Source: Alphaproteobacteria bacterium
GTDB taxonomy: Bacteria; Pseudomonadota; Alphaproteobacteria; Bin65
DNA length: 64,000 nt
NCBI GenBank assembly: GCA_021776685.1
Contig: JAJFFJ010000083.1
Coordinates: forward strand, 1-64,000
Direction: 5' to 3'
Shown here piece after piece: positions 43,091 to 52,938 of this stretch. Both the position numbers and the translations under genes were made by a program. The notes beneath the pieces were generated by a model that worked only from the letters and a program-made list of their open reading frames with translations, was not told the origin of the DNA and did not search any database. Each line of letters opens with the position of its first letter. The first letter of the stretch is position 1.

Positions 43091-43885
43091 ATGTCATTTT
43101 TCTGGGCGAAGCTGATGTGGCTGATACTCAACCCTGCCAACCTGCTGTTTGGCATGATGGCGATTGGCGTCATCTGCCTGTGGCTGGGCGCGGCAGGATT
43201 CGGCCGCAAGCTGATCACGCTCAGTCTTGCGGTGACGGTGCTCCTGATGGTGTTTCCGGTGGGCACCTGGCTGGTGCGGACGCTGGAGGACCGTTTTGAC
43301 CGCGGACCTCTTCCCGAGCAGGTCGCCGGCGTTATTGTCCTGGGGGGCAGCAGTCAAACCGACCTCGCACGGGACCGGGGTGTGACCGCTCTCAACGGCA
43401 GCGTTGAGCGCCTCCTGGGGTTTGTCCGCCTTGCGCGCAAGTATCCTGATGCGCTGCTGGTGTTTACTGGTGGATCCGGGAATCCATTCAACCAAAAGCA
43501 CAAGGAAGCAGACGCCGCTGGGCCGCTGCTCGTCGAATTGGGAGTGACGAAGGCGCGCCTGATCCTCGAGCGGGAGTCGCGCAATACTCACGAGAATGCC
43601 GTTCTGACCCGGAAACTGCTTGGCGCCAAAGCCAAGGGAGTTTGGGTTTTGGTAACCTCGGCCCGGCATATGCCACGGGCCATGGGCGCTTTTCGCCAAG
43701 CTGGCTGGGATGTTGTCGCCTATCCTGTTGACTACCAGACCAAGCGGGAAGGCTCGTGGGTTACCTTCCAGTCACCCCTCCGCGCCCTTGGCCTGTTGAA
43801 TCATGCCCTGCATGAATGGCTTGGGCTGGCCTGGTATCGTCTGAAGGGGCGCACCCACGACATTTTCCCAGGCCCCAATCACTGA
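43091..43885 (+). CDS. YdcF/ElyC-family (DUF218) membrane protein
   Basis: 264 residues from ATG 43091 (GGAGGGA upstream). Two N-terminal membrane helices (LMWLILNPANLLFGMMAIGV and LITLSLAVTVLLMVFPVG) precede a DUF218 domain with VAGVIVLGGSSQTDLA, LLVFTGGSGNP, LILERESRNTHENAVLTRKL and VTSARHMPRAM. In E. coli ElyC affects undecaprenyl-phosphate-dependent envelope synthesis. The product length and layout match ElyC/YdcF. Neighbouring rlpA and dac genes also serve the cell envelope. Confidence 0.93.
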   Translation: MSFFWAKLMWLILNPANLLFGMMAIGVICLWLGAAGFGRKLITLSLAVTVLLMVFPVGTWLVRTLEDRFDRGPLPEQVAGVIVLGGSSQTDLARDRGVTALNGSVERLLGFVRLARKYPDALLVFTGGSGNPFNQKHKEADAAGPLLVELGVTKARLILERESRNTHENAVLTRKLLGAKAKGVWVLVTSARHMPRAMGAFRQAGWDVVAYPVDYQTKREGSWVTFQSPLRALGLLNHALHEWLGLAWYRLKGRTHDIFPGPNH

Positions 43886-44119
43886 ACCTCCCTGAATCCC
43901 GGACTGGCGAAGCTCCCCAAAGAAATGGCCCACGGGAACGCCAACTGCTAGCCGCCGCGTACAGAACTCAACACAAATGGCATGGATCCAGGCGGTAAAT
44001 ATTTATCGTTAACAGCCTCTTAACGGCTGGGCCGTAGCATCCGTCTGGAATCACACATGCCACGGATCGGAAGTCAGGCGCTTGGGGCTGTTCCGTTCGC
44101 GTCTGGCGGGAGACAGAAG

Positions 44120-45343
44120 ATGAAGTCAGCACTGCCAACCATTGATGCAGGCGCGCGGCCCCGTTGGGTGGCTCCCCTGGTTCTCGGCGCCATTGCCATG
44201 GCGCTTGCGGGTTGCGGATCCACTTCCGAAGACGGCACCCGTTCAATCGCACGCGGTAAATACAAGCCCTACCGAACATATGTGGTCGGCGTGCCCTACA
44301 AAATCAGGGGCATCCGCTACTATCCCAAGGAAAACATGAACTACAACCAGGTGGGGATCGCATCCTGGTATGGCCCGGGATTCCACAAAAAACGCACGGC
44401 CAATGGCGAACAATATAATCAGGCTGATATGACGGCGGCCCATCCGACCCTGCCGATGCCAACGATCGTCAAGGTCACCAATCTCGAAAACGGCCGAAGC
44501 ATTGTGGTGCGGGTCAACGACCGCGGTCCCTTTGCCAATGACCGCATCATTGATCTGTCGAAGGAAGCAGCCCGCCGTATCCGCATGATTCGCCATGGCA
44601 CCGCCAGGGTGAGGGTGCAGGTTCTGCGCAAAGAAACCGTCGCATTGAAGCGCTCAGGCCGGGTCTACGCAGACATGGCCGCGCTCAACCGGCGATATGT
44701 GGATGGCAGGGGCAGTGGCACGGTGATTTCCGCCGAGAAACCGGTGCGCCGGTCCGAGAAAACCCAGCGCCGAGCGTTGCTGGCGGCACGTACAGCGGAG
44801 CCCCGCACCAAGACACCAGCGCGGATCTCAGATGTACGGCTGGATGACAGGGACAGCTCCGTCCGACGCGGCAATCTTGTCAAGAAATCCACTACGCGCG
44901 CAGCCTCGACAGCACCGATACGCATTGCGCCGCGCAGCTATGAACAGCCCCGTGGGAAATCCCGCGCAAAATCCTGGTCGAATGATCTGCCACAGTCGGA
45001 TCAGGAAAAGGCGCGGCGTGTCACCAAAAATCGTAAAATCACCCGTAAAACCAAGCCCGCACGAGTCACTCAGAGGCGGGTGGAGAAACCAAGGCCCGCG
45101 GCTGGGCGAATCTATGTCCAGGCCGCTGCCTATACGGAAAAAAGCCAGGCGCGGAGGGTCCGCAGCAAGTTGGGCCGCATCGCCAAATCCAAGATCACGG
45201 CAGTGCAAATTCGGCGCACGGTGTTCTATCGGGTCCGTTTGGGACCGGTGAATTCGGCGGCAGAAGGCGACCGCCTGCTCGCACGGGTGGTCTCTATGGG
45301 GTATCGTAACGCCCGTGTGGTCATCGACCCGTCGCGACCCTAA
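44120..45343 (+). CDS. rlpA: Septal ring lytic transglycosylase RlpA-like lipoprotein
   Basis: 407 residues from ATG 44120; the frame is open to 44057 but this start gives a lipoprotein signal (lipobox LAGC near residue 33). The RlpA double-psi beta-barrel includes GIASWYGPGFHKKRTANGE and VRVNDRGPFANDRIIDLS with the catalytic-type Asp. A long basic linker (about residues 175-320) and a C-terminal SPOR domain (YVQAAAYTEKSQARRVRSKL, about 330-405) follow. SPOR domains bind denuded septal peptidoglycan. It is followed by a D-alanyl-D-alanine carboxypeptidase gene, the usual alphaproteobacterial order. Confidence 0.95.
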   Translation: MKSALPTIDAGARPRWVAPLVLGAIAMALAGCGSTSEDGTRSIARGKYKPYRTYVVGVPYKIRGIRYYPKENMNYNQVGIASWYGPGFHKKRTANGEQYNQADMTAAHPTLPMPTIVKVTNLENGRSIVVRVNDRGPFANDRIIDLSKEAARRIRMIRHGTARVRVQVLRKETVALKRSGRVYADMAALNRRYVDGRGSGTVISAEKPVRRSEKTQRRALLAARTAEPRTKTPARISDVRLDDRDSSVRRGNLVKKSTTRAASTAPIRIAPRSYEQPRGKSRAKSWSNDLPQSDQEKARRVTKNRKITRKTKPARVTQRRVEKPRPAAGRIYVQAAAYTEKSQARRVRSKLGRIAKSKITAVQIRRTVFYRVRLGPVNSAAEGDRLLARVVSMGYRNARVVIDPSRP

Positions 45344-45408
45344 CGGCTGAGGCGGCCCGCAACCGGGCAGGTGAACATACCCAAAAGGCCACTATCCGGA
45401 CGGGATCC

Positions 45409-46233
45409 ATGTCCAGTCGCCTGCTTTTCATCCTGCTGACCGTAATTGCTGGTTTTACGGGCCTGTCCAGGCATAGCCAGGCAGAAAAACCGCCCGTACC
45501 TGCCGCAAAGCAGGCAATTCTGATTGCCCATCCTCTTGGCATCGTTTTGCTGGCAAAAAACCCCGACACGCCCATGGCGCCGTCGTCGATGACAAAGATC
45601 ATGACCGTCCTGATAGTCATCGAGGCCATTAAATCGGGTCGGCTCAAGGCAGCAGCTAAAGTCAAAATAACGAGAACCATGTTGCGAACCCGTGGATCAC
45701 GTCTCAGGCCGAAACGGGGCACGAGGATTTCTGTAAAATCGCTTCTGGCGGCGACAATTGTGGGATCTGCCAACGACGCAGCGAAGGCCCTGGCCATCCA
45801 CCTTGCCGGCTCGGAAGCCGCCTTTGCTGACAGGATGACAGCCCGCGCGAAGTCGCTTGGATTGCAGAAAAGCCGGTTCAGCAACGCCACCGGGTTCAAC
45901 GCGGATGGCCATCAGATGTCCGCCCGCGATGTGGCGCGCCTTGCCGGCTTTCTGATCGACAAACACCCGAAATATTACGCCCTGTTTGGCAAACGGTCCG
46001 CCAAGATTGGCAAAAAGACTCTGCGCAACCGGAATCCGGTGCTCGGCGCGGTCTCAGGTGCTGATGGCATCAAGACCGGACAGACGCGAAAAGGGGGCTA
46101 TGGGCTTGCCGCATCTGCCCGGCGCGGTGCAATTCGCTTGATTTTGGTGATCAACGGCCTCAAAAGCGCCAAGGCGCGACGTGCGGAAGCCAAACGATTG
46201 CTGGAGTGGGGGTTTCGCCACCTCCAGCGCTAA
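45409..46233 (+). CDS. D-alanyl-D-alanine carboxypeptidase (DacF/PBP5-type)
   Basis: 274 residues with an N-terminal signal sequence. Penicillin-binding motifs are SSMTK near residues 62-66 (active-site Ser), SAND near residues 119-122, and KTGQTRKGGYGLAAS near residue 223. It trims the terminal D-alanine from peptidoglycan stem peptides. It lacks the second domain of larger PBP5s. Encoded between rlpA and tmk, with a 65-base gap. Confidence 0.95.
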   Translation: MSSRLLFILLTVIAGFTGLSRHSQAEKPPVPAAKQAILIAHPLGIVLLAKNPDTPMAPSSMTKIMTVLIVIEAIKSGRLKAAAKVKITRTMLRTRGSRLRPKRGTRISVKSLLAATIVGSANDAAKALAIHLAGSEAAFADRMTARAKSLGLQKSRFSNATGFNADGHQMSARDVARLAGFLIDKHPKYYALFGKRSAKIGKKTLRNRNPVLGAVSGADGIKTGQTRKGGYGLAASARRGAIRLILVINGLKSAKARRAEAKRLLEWGFRHLQR

Positions 46234-46287
46234 CCGTGTGGCCCACCAGCTCATCACGCATCCACAGAAGCCGGGTAGCGAGCTCTT

Positions 46288-46923
46288 ATGGCTCAGACGC
46301 AGGCAGGCAGGTTTATCACCCTGGAAGGGGGCGAGGGGGCCGGGAAGAGCACCCAGGCGCGCCGTTTGGCTGACTTCCTTCGCGCCAGGGGCCTTGATGT
46401 GGTCACGACCCGTGAGCCTGGTGGAACAGAGGGCGCAGAAGCCATCCGAAATCTTCTGGTTGATGGGGCAGCGGACAGGTGGGATGCCTGGACCGAAGCG
46501 CTGCTGATGATTGCCGCCCGCCGGGATCATGTCGTTCGCCTGATCAGGCCCGCTTTGGCAAAAGGGCACTGGGTGGTCTGTGATCGCTTTGCCGACTCGA
46601 CCCTGGCCTATCAGGGCGTTGCCGGGGGCCTGGGCATGGAACCATTGAAGGCGCTTATGGCGCCTGTTCTGGATGGCTGCAGCCCCGATCTGACGCTGAT
46701 GGTCGATTTGCCGGTTGCAGAGGGTCTGGCCAGGGCGGATACACGGGGCAGCGGGGAAGACCGTTTTGAAAAACGCGGCCTGGAATTTCACGAAATGGTA
46801 CGCCAGGCCTTTCTGGCAATCGCCGCCGACAATCCCGATCGATGCCACATCATCAAGGGGGCCGGGACTGCCGACGAAGTCCAGCAGGATATCGAATCAA
46901 TCGTTTTGGATCGATTGTTCTAA
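46288..46923 (+). CDS. tmk: Thymidylate kinase
   Basis: 211 residues, full length. It phosphorylates dTMP to dTDP. The P-loop is LEGGEGAGKSTQARRLADFL (about residues 10-29), the DR motif with substrate contacts is CDRFADSTLAYQGVA, and the end shows the LID-region pattern ADTRGSGEDRFEKRGLEFH. It leads the conserved tmk-holB-metG-tatD-MBL cluster. Confidence 0.97.
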   Translation: MAQTQAGRFITLEGGEGAGKSTQARRLADFLRARGLDVVTTREPGGTEGAEAIRNLLVDGAADRWDAWTEALLMIAARRDHVVRLIRPALAKGHWVVCDRFADSTLAYQGVAGGLGMEPLKALMAPVLDGCSPDLTLMVDLPVAEGLARADTRGSGEDRFEKRGLEFHEMVRQAFLAIAADNPDRCHIIKGAGTADEVQQDIESIVLDRLF

Positions 46924-46941
46924 TATGGTTAATAGCCTGAA

Positions 46942-48033
46942 ATGACAGATGAAATCGATATTCTGCATCCGCGTGCCGCCGAGCGCCTGTATGGTCATCA
47001 GGAGGCCGCAAAAATGCTCGGAGATCAGCTCGCGAGTGGGCGCCCGCACCATGGCTGGCTGCTGACGGGGCCGCGGGGCATCGGCAAATCCACCTTCGCT
47101 TATACCGTGGCGAAGTCCATCCTGAGCGGCGCCGCCTTCGATCCACCTGCCAATATGTTCGGTGAAACGGACCCGCTGGATTTTCCTCGTGACCATCCAA
47201 TCGTAGGGCAGGTGGCACAGGGCGCAGCGGCGTCGCTGTTTGTCTATGAACGCCGCGTCGATCCCCGAAGCGGGAAACTCCGGACCCAGATCGATGTGGA
47301 GCTGGTCCGCCAGAATGGCGCGCGCTTTCATCTCCACACGGCAGACGGCGGCTGGCGGATTGCAATCGTGGACTGCCTCAACGATCTCAACCCGTCATCG
47401 GCCAATGCACTTTTGAAATTGCTCGAAGAACCGCCCAGCAAAAGTTTGTTTCTATTGATTAATCACACCGGTGGATTTGTTTTGCCGACTCTGCGGTCGC
47501 GGTGCCTGACCCTGACGATGAATCCACTGTCAGAAGATGATCTTGCCGCCGTCATTGCTCAAACCGATGATATTGCACCGGACGTGCTGCCACTGGTCCA
47601 TCGCCTGGCTGCTGGCAGTGCAGGGCGGGCATTGGAGATGACCACAGCGGACGGTCCGGGTCTTTATCGACAGATGATCGGCTTATTGTCCGGGTTGCCG
47701 GACCGGGATGATGAAAAGCTGCATAAACTTGCGACAAAACTGGGCCGAAACCGGGAATCGCCGGAGTACCAGACCTTCGTCGCGCTGCTTGAAGACTGGC
47801 TGGCCAAAACCGCCCGATTGGCCGCGAGCCAGGCGGCAGCGGAAGACCAAGCCTTCATTCCGGAAGAAGTCGATGTGCTGAACCGATTTATCGTCATGCC
47901 TGGGGTTGATCGTTGGGTTGGCGTATGGGAAAAAATCGTCGATCTGTTCCGCCGGACTGAAATCCGAAATCTGGACCGAAAACAAACCCTGCTGGATGCT
48001 TTCTATTGCCTTCAGCAGGCTGTTCGCGCCTGA
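46942..48033 (+). CDS. holB: DNA polymerase III subunit delta'
   Basis: 363 residues. It is a clamp-loader AAA+ subunit, with LLTGPRGIGKSTFAYTVAKS (about residues 34-53) and the sensor-type TLRSRCLTL near residue 178. It begins with the usual LYGHQEAAKMLGDQL. It is 18 bases after tmk. Confidence 0.95.
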   Translation: MTDEIDILHPRAAERLYGHQEAAKMLGDQLASGRPHHGWLLTGPRGIGKSTFAYTVAKSILSGAAFDPPANMFGETDPLDFPRDHPIVGQVAQGAAASLFVYERRVDPRSGKLRTQIDVELVRQNGARFHLHTADGGWRIAIVDCLNDLNPSSANALLKLLEEPPSKSLFLLINHTGGFVLPTLRSRCLTLTMNPLSEDDLAAVIAQTDDIAPDVLPLVHRLAAGSAGRALEMTTADGPGLYRQMIGLLSGLPDRDDEKLHKLATKLGRNRESPEYQTFVALLEDWLAKTARLAASQAAAEDQAFIPEEVDVLNRFIVMPGVDRWVGVWEKIVDLFRRTEIRNLDRKQTLLDAFYCLQQAVRA

Positions 48034-48089
48034 ACCAATCAGGTGCCAGGCTCCTTTTGCTCCTTTGAATTACCGATTTAGATAACCTA

Positions 48090-49628
48090 ATGAAATCAAA
48101 ATTTTATATTACGACCGCGATCTCTTATGTGAATGGTGAACCGCATCTGGGCCACGCCTATGAAGCGATATCGACGGATGTAATTGCGCGATTCAAACGC
48201 CTTGATGGCTATGACGTCCATTTCCTGACCGGCACCGATGAGCATGGCCAGAAAGTGGAAAAGACCGCCCAGGCGGCTGGCAAGGAAACGCGTGCATTCT
48301 GTGACGAGATCGCCGCGCATTTCGAACAAATGACCCAGGACCTCAACATCTCCAACGATGAGTTCATCCGGACCACCGAAGAACGCCACTATGTGTCATC
48401 TCAAGCGATCTGGCAGAAACTGCAGGATGCCGGCGATATCTATCTGGATAGCTATGCTGGCTGGTATTCCGTGCGCGACGAGGCATTTTTCGGCGAAGGA
48501 GAGCTGACCGACGGCGAGGGCGGGGCGAAATTGGCACCCTCTGGCGCTGAAGTGGAATGGGTCGAGGAGGCCAGCTATTTCTTCCGCCTGTCGGCCTATC
48601 AAGACCGGCTGATCGAGCACTATGAGGCAAATCCGGGCTTCATCCGGCCGCCACACCGCCGAAACGAGGTGATGAACTTCGTCAAGCAGGGGCTGACGGA
48701 TTTGTCGATCTCGCGCACCACGTTTGATTGGGGCGTGCCGGTACCGGGCGATCCGAAACACATCATGTATGTGTGGCTGGACGCCCTGACGAACTACATC
48801 ACTGCGGTAGGCTATCCTGAGGAAAACTCGGAGAAGTTCAAACGATACTGGCCCGCCGACGTGCATATCATCGGCAAGGATATCGTCCGCTTTCATGCGG
48901 TCTACTGGCCAGCATTTCTCATGTCCGCCGGCGTGGAACTGCCCAAATGCGTCTTCGGACACGGGTTTCTCACCATTCAGGGCGAGAAAATGTCGAAATC
49001 ACTCGGCAATGTGGTGACGCCCCAATCGATCAAGGACGAATTCGGCCTCGACCAGATGCGGTACTTCCTGATGCGCGAAGTGCCATATGGCGGCGACGGT
49101 TCAATGTCGCGGGACGCCATCATTCAGCGGATCAACAGCGATTTGGCCAACGACCTGGGTAATCTGGGCCAACGGGTGCTGTCTATGATCGCCAAGAATT
49201 GCGGGGGCAGGGCGCCTACGCCAGGACCCTATACCGACGATGACCACGCGCTGCTGTCAAAGGCCCAAGGCTTGCTGGACACTGTGCGTACCGACATGGA
49301 CGACCTCGCCATCCATCGCATGCTGGAGAATATCTGGCGCGTCGTCGGTGATGCCAATCGCTATGTGGACGCTCAGGCGCCCTGGGCATTGCGGAAGACC
49401 GACCCTGACCGCATGGCGACGGTCCTTTACGTTCTCGCCGACGTGATTCGCCAGTTGGCGATTTTCGTCCAACCAGTGGTGCCGGATGCGGCGGCCAATC
49501 TGCTCGATCAGCTTGCGGTACCGGCCGAGAGCCGCGATTTCGCAGCACTGGCCACGGCGATTCCGCCTGAAGCTGTATTGCCAGCACCAAGCCCGATCTT
49601 CCCGCGGATCGTCGAGGATGCTGCGTGA
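48090..49628 (+). CDS. metG: Methionine--tRNA ligase (short alphaproteobacterial form)
   Basis: 512 residues. It charges tRNA-Met. The class I motifs are HLGH in [16 protein letters not shown] near residues 19-22 and KMSKS in [10 protein letters not shown] near residue 300. The zinc insertion and C-terminal tRNA-binding extension of the long E. coli form are absent, which is normal here. It overlaps the next gene by four bases. Confidence 0.97.
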   Translation: MKSKFYITTAISYVNGEPHLGHAYEAISTDVIARFKRLDGYDVHFLTGTDEHGQKVEKTAQAAGKETRAFCDEIAAHFEQMTQDLNISNDEFIRTTEERHYVSSQAIWQKLQDAGDIYLDSYAGWYSVRDEAFFGEGELTDGEGGAKLAPSGAEVEWVEEASYFFRLSAYQDRLIEHYEANPGFIRPPHRRNEVMNFVKQGLTDLSISRTTFDWGVPVPGDPKHIMYVWLDALTNYITAVGYPEENSEKFKRYWPADVHIIGKDIVRFHAVYWPAFLMSAGVELPKCVFGHGFLTIQGEKMSKSLGNVVTPQSIKDEFGLDQMRYFLMREVPYGGDGSMSRDAIIQRINSDLANDLGNLGQRVLSMIAKNCGGRAPTPGPYTDDDHALLSKAQGLLDTVRTDMDDLAIHRMLENIWRVVGDANRYVDAQAPWALRKTDPDRMATVLYVLADVIRQLAIFVQPVVPDAAANLLDQLAVPAESRDFAALATAIPPEAVLPAPSPIFPRIVEDAA

Positions 49629-50410
49629 TGCTGGTAGACAGCCACTGTCACCTGGATTTTGACGCGTTTCAGGAGGATTTCGACGGTGTCCTGGCGCGTG
49701 CTGGTGATGCGGGCGTCGGCACAATGGTGACGATCTGCACCCGGCTGAGCCGCTTTGCGGATGTGCGGCGGATCGCTGAAACCAACGCGAATATCTGGTG
49801 TTCCGTCGGCGTGCATCCTCATGAAGCGGCGGCGGAGGGCGTTGACGATCCTGCTGCGCTGCTTGAGCTGGCGGCACATCCGGAAGTGGTCGGTATCGGC
49901 GAAACCGGGCTGGATTATTACTACGAGCACAGCCCCCGCGAGGCGCAGGATATCAGCTTCCGCGCCCATATTGCCGCCGCTCGGGAATCTGAGCTGCCGC
50001 TGATCGTCCATGCCCGGAATGCGGACGTGGATACCATGCGAATTCTTCGCGAAGAGCACGCAAAAGGGCCATTTCCCGGGGTGATTCACTGTTTCACCGC
50101 ATCGCGGCAACTTGCGGATGCAGCGATTGACATAGGCCTCTATGTGTCATTTTCCGGAATTCTGACCTTCAAGAATGCCACCACCATCCAGGAAACGGCG
50201 GCTGAACTGCCAATTGACCGGATCCTTGTGGAAACCGACGCGCCCTATCTCGCGCCGGCCCCCAATCGCGGAAAACGCAACGAGCCTTCATTTGTTGCTC
50301 ACACGGCGGCATATCTGGCCGGTCTGCGGGGGGAAACCGCCGCTGGAATCGCAGATATCACCACAGAAAATTTCTTTCGCCTGTTCAGCAAGGCGCAACC
50401 ACCGGCGTAG
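49625..50410 (+). CDS. tatD: TatD-family metal-dependent deoxyribonuclease
   Basis: 261 residues; either GTG 49625 (coupled to metG) or ATG 49628 is the start. Metal-binding motifs are [11 protein letters not shown] at the N-terminus, [11 protein letters not shown] near residue 95, [11 protein letters not shown], and the C-terminal [12 protein letters not shown]. It acts on DNA 3' ends and on D-aminoacyl-tRNA in some species. Confidence 0.95.
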   Translation: MMLVDSHCHLDFDAFQEDFDGVLARAGDAGVGTMVTICTRLSRFADVRRIAETNANIWCSVGVHPHEAAAEGVDDPAALLELAAHPEVVGIGETGLDYYYEHSPREAQDISFRAHIAAARESELPLIVHARNADVDTMRILREEHAKGPFPGVIHCFTASRQLADAAIDIGLYVSFSGILTFKNATTIQETAAELPIDRILVETDAPYLAPAPNRGKRNEPSFVAHTAAYLAGLRGETAAGIADITTENFFRLFSKAQPPA

Positions 50411-50424
50411 GCGGGCGGGCGGTC

Positions 50425-51207
50425 ATGAAGGTCACAATTCTGGGCTGTGGCGGTTCCGACGGCGTGCCCATGATTGGCGGTCGAGGCGCCGCCGGCGATT
50501 GGGGGGAATGCGACTCTGGAAATCCCCGAAATCGCCGGAGTCGTCCTTCAATCCTCGTCACACAGGGCGACGATGCGCTGCTGATCGACGCCAGTCCGGA
50601 CCTTAGACAGCAGATGCTCGAAAATCGCATCGACCGTGTGACCGCCGTTGCCTTTACTCACGAGCATGCAGACCACAGCCATGGCCTGCACGAGCTGCGG
50701 CGCCTGGCAACCCTCAGCAACCGGCCTATGGACGCCTGGGGGTCAACGGAAACCATTGCCCAGTTGCAGCTGCGCTTCGGCTATGCCTTCGAGCCGCTGG
50801 TTGGAAGCCCATATCCGGCAATCCTGAACGCCTGTCAGTTTGACGGTCCATTCACGGTTGGCGCGCTAAAGGTGACACCGTTTGATCAAGACCATGGCTT
50901 TGGAGTTGTGACGAATGGGTTTCGCTTCGGACCTCTTGCCTATTCGACTGATGCCACACGCCTGGACGATTTCGCGTTTGCGGCGCTGGACGGCGTTGAT
51001 ACCTGGATTGTCGACTGCCAGCAGATGACGCCACATCCAACCCACAGCCATCTTGAACAAACCTTGTCCTGGATCGGCCGGGTCAAGCCGCGGCGGGCCA
51101 TCCTTACGCATATGGGTAGCTCTCTGGACTATATCACGTTGCGGCAGCTTTGCCCGCCAGGCGTTGAGCCCGGGTATGACGGTAAGACCCTGGAATTCGG
51201 CCACTGA
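50425..51207 (+). CDS. MBL-fold metallohydrolase (PhnP-like)
   Basis: 260 residues. The start GCGGSDGVPMIGGRG resembles PhnP/YcbX-group cyclic-phosphodiesterase-like proteins. The metal motif H-x-H-x-D-H is in FTHEHADHSHGLHELR near residues 78-93, and a late His lies in LTHMGSSLDY. It is the last gene of the tmk-to-MBL cluster, 14 bases after tatD. Exact substrate uncertain. Confidence 0.93.
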   Translation: MKVTILGCGGSDGVPMIGGRGAAGDWGECDSGNPRNRRSRPSILVTQGDDALLIDASPDLRQQMLENRIDRVTAVAFTHEHADHSHGLHELRRLATLSNRPMDAWGSTETIAQLQLRFGYAFEPLVGSPYPAILNACQFDGPFTVGALKVTPFDQDHGFGVVTNGFRFGPLAYSTDATRLDDFAFAALDGVDTWIVDCQQMTPHPTHSHLEQTLSWIGRVKPRRAILTHMGSSLDYITLRQLCPPGVEPGYDGKTLEFGH

Positions 51208-51491
51208 CGCTTTGAGGCAAGTCGAAATACATCGATTCAATATTTACCGTAATATATATTATACGCCTAATAGATAAAGCCAACACGCAAGGATTGCTCA
51301 AGATGGACCGGGCGCGGGACGTTCGGTGAAAATAATCGCGCAGTCGATGTTGGTGCGCTTGACTCGTGCAATCCACCCACGCTTCATACCGCCCCCAATG
51401 GAGACAAATTAGGCGCCCAATGTAGCTCAAATCTGTCTCTCGCCTACCTGTTGCTGGAGGCGCCCCGAGGCGCCAGAGGAGAATCGACCAG
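51208..51491. other. AT-rich intergenic region with palindrome TAATATATATTA
   Basis: 284 bases between the MBL gene and a desaturase gene. A perfect 12-base AT palindrome lies at 51250-51261, in a stretch much AT-richer than the surrounding genes. No coding frame or RNA was recognised. It may hold the desaturase promoter or a transcription end. Confidence 0.45.
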
Positions 51492-52505
51492 ATGCAGGCT
51501 TTCACCGGACATGCCGACGCGTCAAACGCCGGTGGTGCTGGCGATTCAAATCTGGAGCGTTTTGAAGGCCGCAACACGGCGCGCGCAAGAATCCCGATCC
51601 GGCGCAATTTATCCTATTTTGCTGCGATATTGGCCCTGAATGCCGTGCTTGTGGGCGTGCTTCCGTCGGTGTTGCTGACAGCATCCAGCTGGTGGGCACT
51701 ACTGCTAATACTGATCTACCTTAGCGCGCCCCTCCACTGGGCGCTCATCCATGAAGCCAGCCACCGCCTGTTGCATCCCCTGCCCTGGATCAATCGCCTG
51801 TTGGGGCGCGTGCTGGGTATCCTTTTTCTGTGTCCTTTCGACATGCTGCGGGTCGGTCATCTGTGTCACCACGCGCTGAACGGCCGTGCCAGCGACCGTC
51901 CGGAACTCTATGACGCTGATCGGATCCCGCGATGGCGCGCCAGGCTGGTTTACTACTTCCGGCTTTCATTCGGCCTCTATATGGCGGAGCTGGTCGTCAC
52001 ACTTCTGATCTTCCTGCCACGGCCGCTTGTTCGCCGGGTTGCCCGTACCCTCGCCTACGACGGCAATGATGATTCCCTGAAAATTCCGGATATTGCGGAA
52101 CAACAGTTGACCTCGTCAGAACGGATCTGGTCCATCCGATTCGATGCTTTGGTGATCGTCCTCGTATGGGGTTTGGCCATCTGGTTCTATGGCTGGATAT
52201 CGTGGCTGTTCATCGCCGCGGTTCTGGCGCGGGGAACGCTGGTCTCGATATTTGACAATGCTCCACACTATGGCATGCCGTTGGGTGACCTGCGCCAGGG
52301 GCACGACACGAGGTTGCGCCCGGCATTTCGTTGGCTGGTCCTGAACGCCAACTTTCATGGCACCCACCACCGGAACCCCACCCTGCCGTGGTCGGAGCTT
52401 CCTGTCAGGTTCGAGAAGGATCAGGGCCGCTTCACCGGAAACTACATTTCCGCGCCCTTCCGGCAGTTGCGAGGCGTCATACCCCGGTCGCACCTTCAGT
52501 CATGA
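51492..52505 (+). CDS. Membrane fatty acid desaturase-type di-iron protein
   Basis: 337 residues, with an N-terminal hydrophilic part of about 45 residues before the first of about four membrane helices. The histidine boxes of the family are complete: HEASH near residue 93, HLCHH near residue 125, and HGTHH near residue 286. This is the desaturase/hydroxylase superfamily using two irons and O2. The substrate (fatty acyl, carotenoid or sphingolipid) cannot be told. Confidence 0.93.
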   Translation: MQAFTGHADASNAGGAGDSNLERFEGRNTARARIPIRRNLSYFAAILALNAVLVGVLPSVLLTASSWWALLLILIYLSAPLHWALIHEASHRLLHPLPWINRLLGRVLGILFLCPFDMLRVGHLCHHALNGRASDRPELYDADRIPRWRARLVYYFRLSFGLYMAELVVTLLIFLPRPLVRRVARTLAYDGNDDSLKIPDIAEQQLTSSERIWSIRFDALVIVLVWGLAIWFYGWISWLFIAAVLARGTLVSIFDNAPHYGMPLGDLRQGHDTRLRPAFRWLVLNANFHGTHHRNPTLPWSELPVRFEKDQGRFTGNYISAPFRQLRGVIPRSHLQS

Positions 52506-52772
52506 TCACCGATACACCTCCCGGTCGCGCATATAGGCAAGTTCAAACAGGCGCAGCAAACGCGCCGCCTCGCGGTCATGATCGGCGTATTGAGCAAGCC
52601 CCTTGGTGACAAAAGAGCAGAAGCTTACCGCCTCCGCCTTGCCGCGCAGGGCCCTGGCATCTGCAATCTCGGCAAGGTCGTCATGGACCAGTCTCCGCAC
52701 CATCACGTTGAGTTGCGATTTGACCATTCGGTTCTTCTGGCGCCACCGCTGCTGAGCTGTCTGCGTTGCCAT
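52506..52772 (-). CDS. Small basic protein resembling a ribbon-helix-helix DNA-binding protein
   Basis: 88 residues. After the basic start (QTAQQRWRQKNRMVKSQ), the stretch QLNVMVRRLVHDDLAEIADA then SFCSFVTKGLAQYA fits the strand-helix-helix spacing of RHH repressors such as Arc and CopG (a pattern match by eye, not a search). A perfect palindrome TCTACTAGTAGA lies 28 bases upstream of the start, where an autoregulator would bind. It is convergent with the desaturase gene, directly abutting it. Confidence 0.72.
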   Translation of the reverse strand: MATQTAQQRWRQKNRMVKSQLNVMVRRLVHDDLAEIADARALRGKAEAVSFCSFVTKGLAQYADHDREAARLLRLFELAYMRDREVYR

Positions 52773-52799
52773 GATCTGTCACCTGAAGTGAGATGATTA

Positions 52800-52811
52800 T
52801 CTACTAGTAGA
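52800..52811. promoter_or_regulatory. Palindrome TCTACTAGTAGA, copy 2, candidate operator
   Basis: Perfect 12-base palindrome between the small RHH-like gene (start 52772, minus strand) and mazG (start 52939, plus strand). It is identical to the one at 35963-35974. The location fits an operator for the RHH-like protein; no experimental basis. Confidence 0.55.
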
Positions 52812-52938
52812 AATACATGACGCAAATTAACAAGTCCTTAGGTCGGCCGCTAGTCGATGTTCCCCGATCCTGATATGGTCTTTACCGAATTTAAAAAGCG
52901 TCCCTTTCCGACCCCCATCCTTATGAATCGGCACTGGA

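Noticed and set aside
43968-44110. CAGCC...GGCTG dyad near TTAACAGCCTCTTAACGGCTG considered as a terminator
   Set aside because: The stem is only five base pairs, has no T-tract and is far from a gene end.
51250-51261. TAATATATATTA palindrome considered as an operator
   Set aside because: AT-only palindromes arise easily in AT-rich intergenic DNA and no regulator gene is adjacent, so it is kept only as a note on the region.
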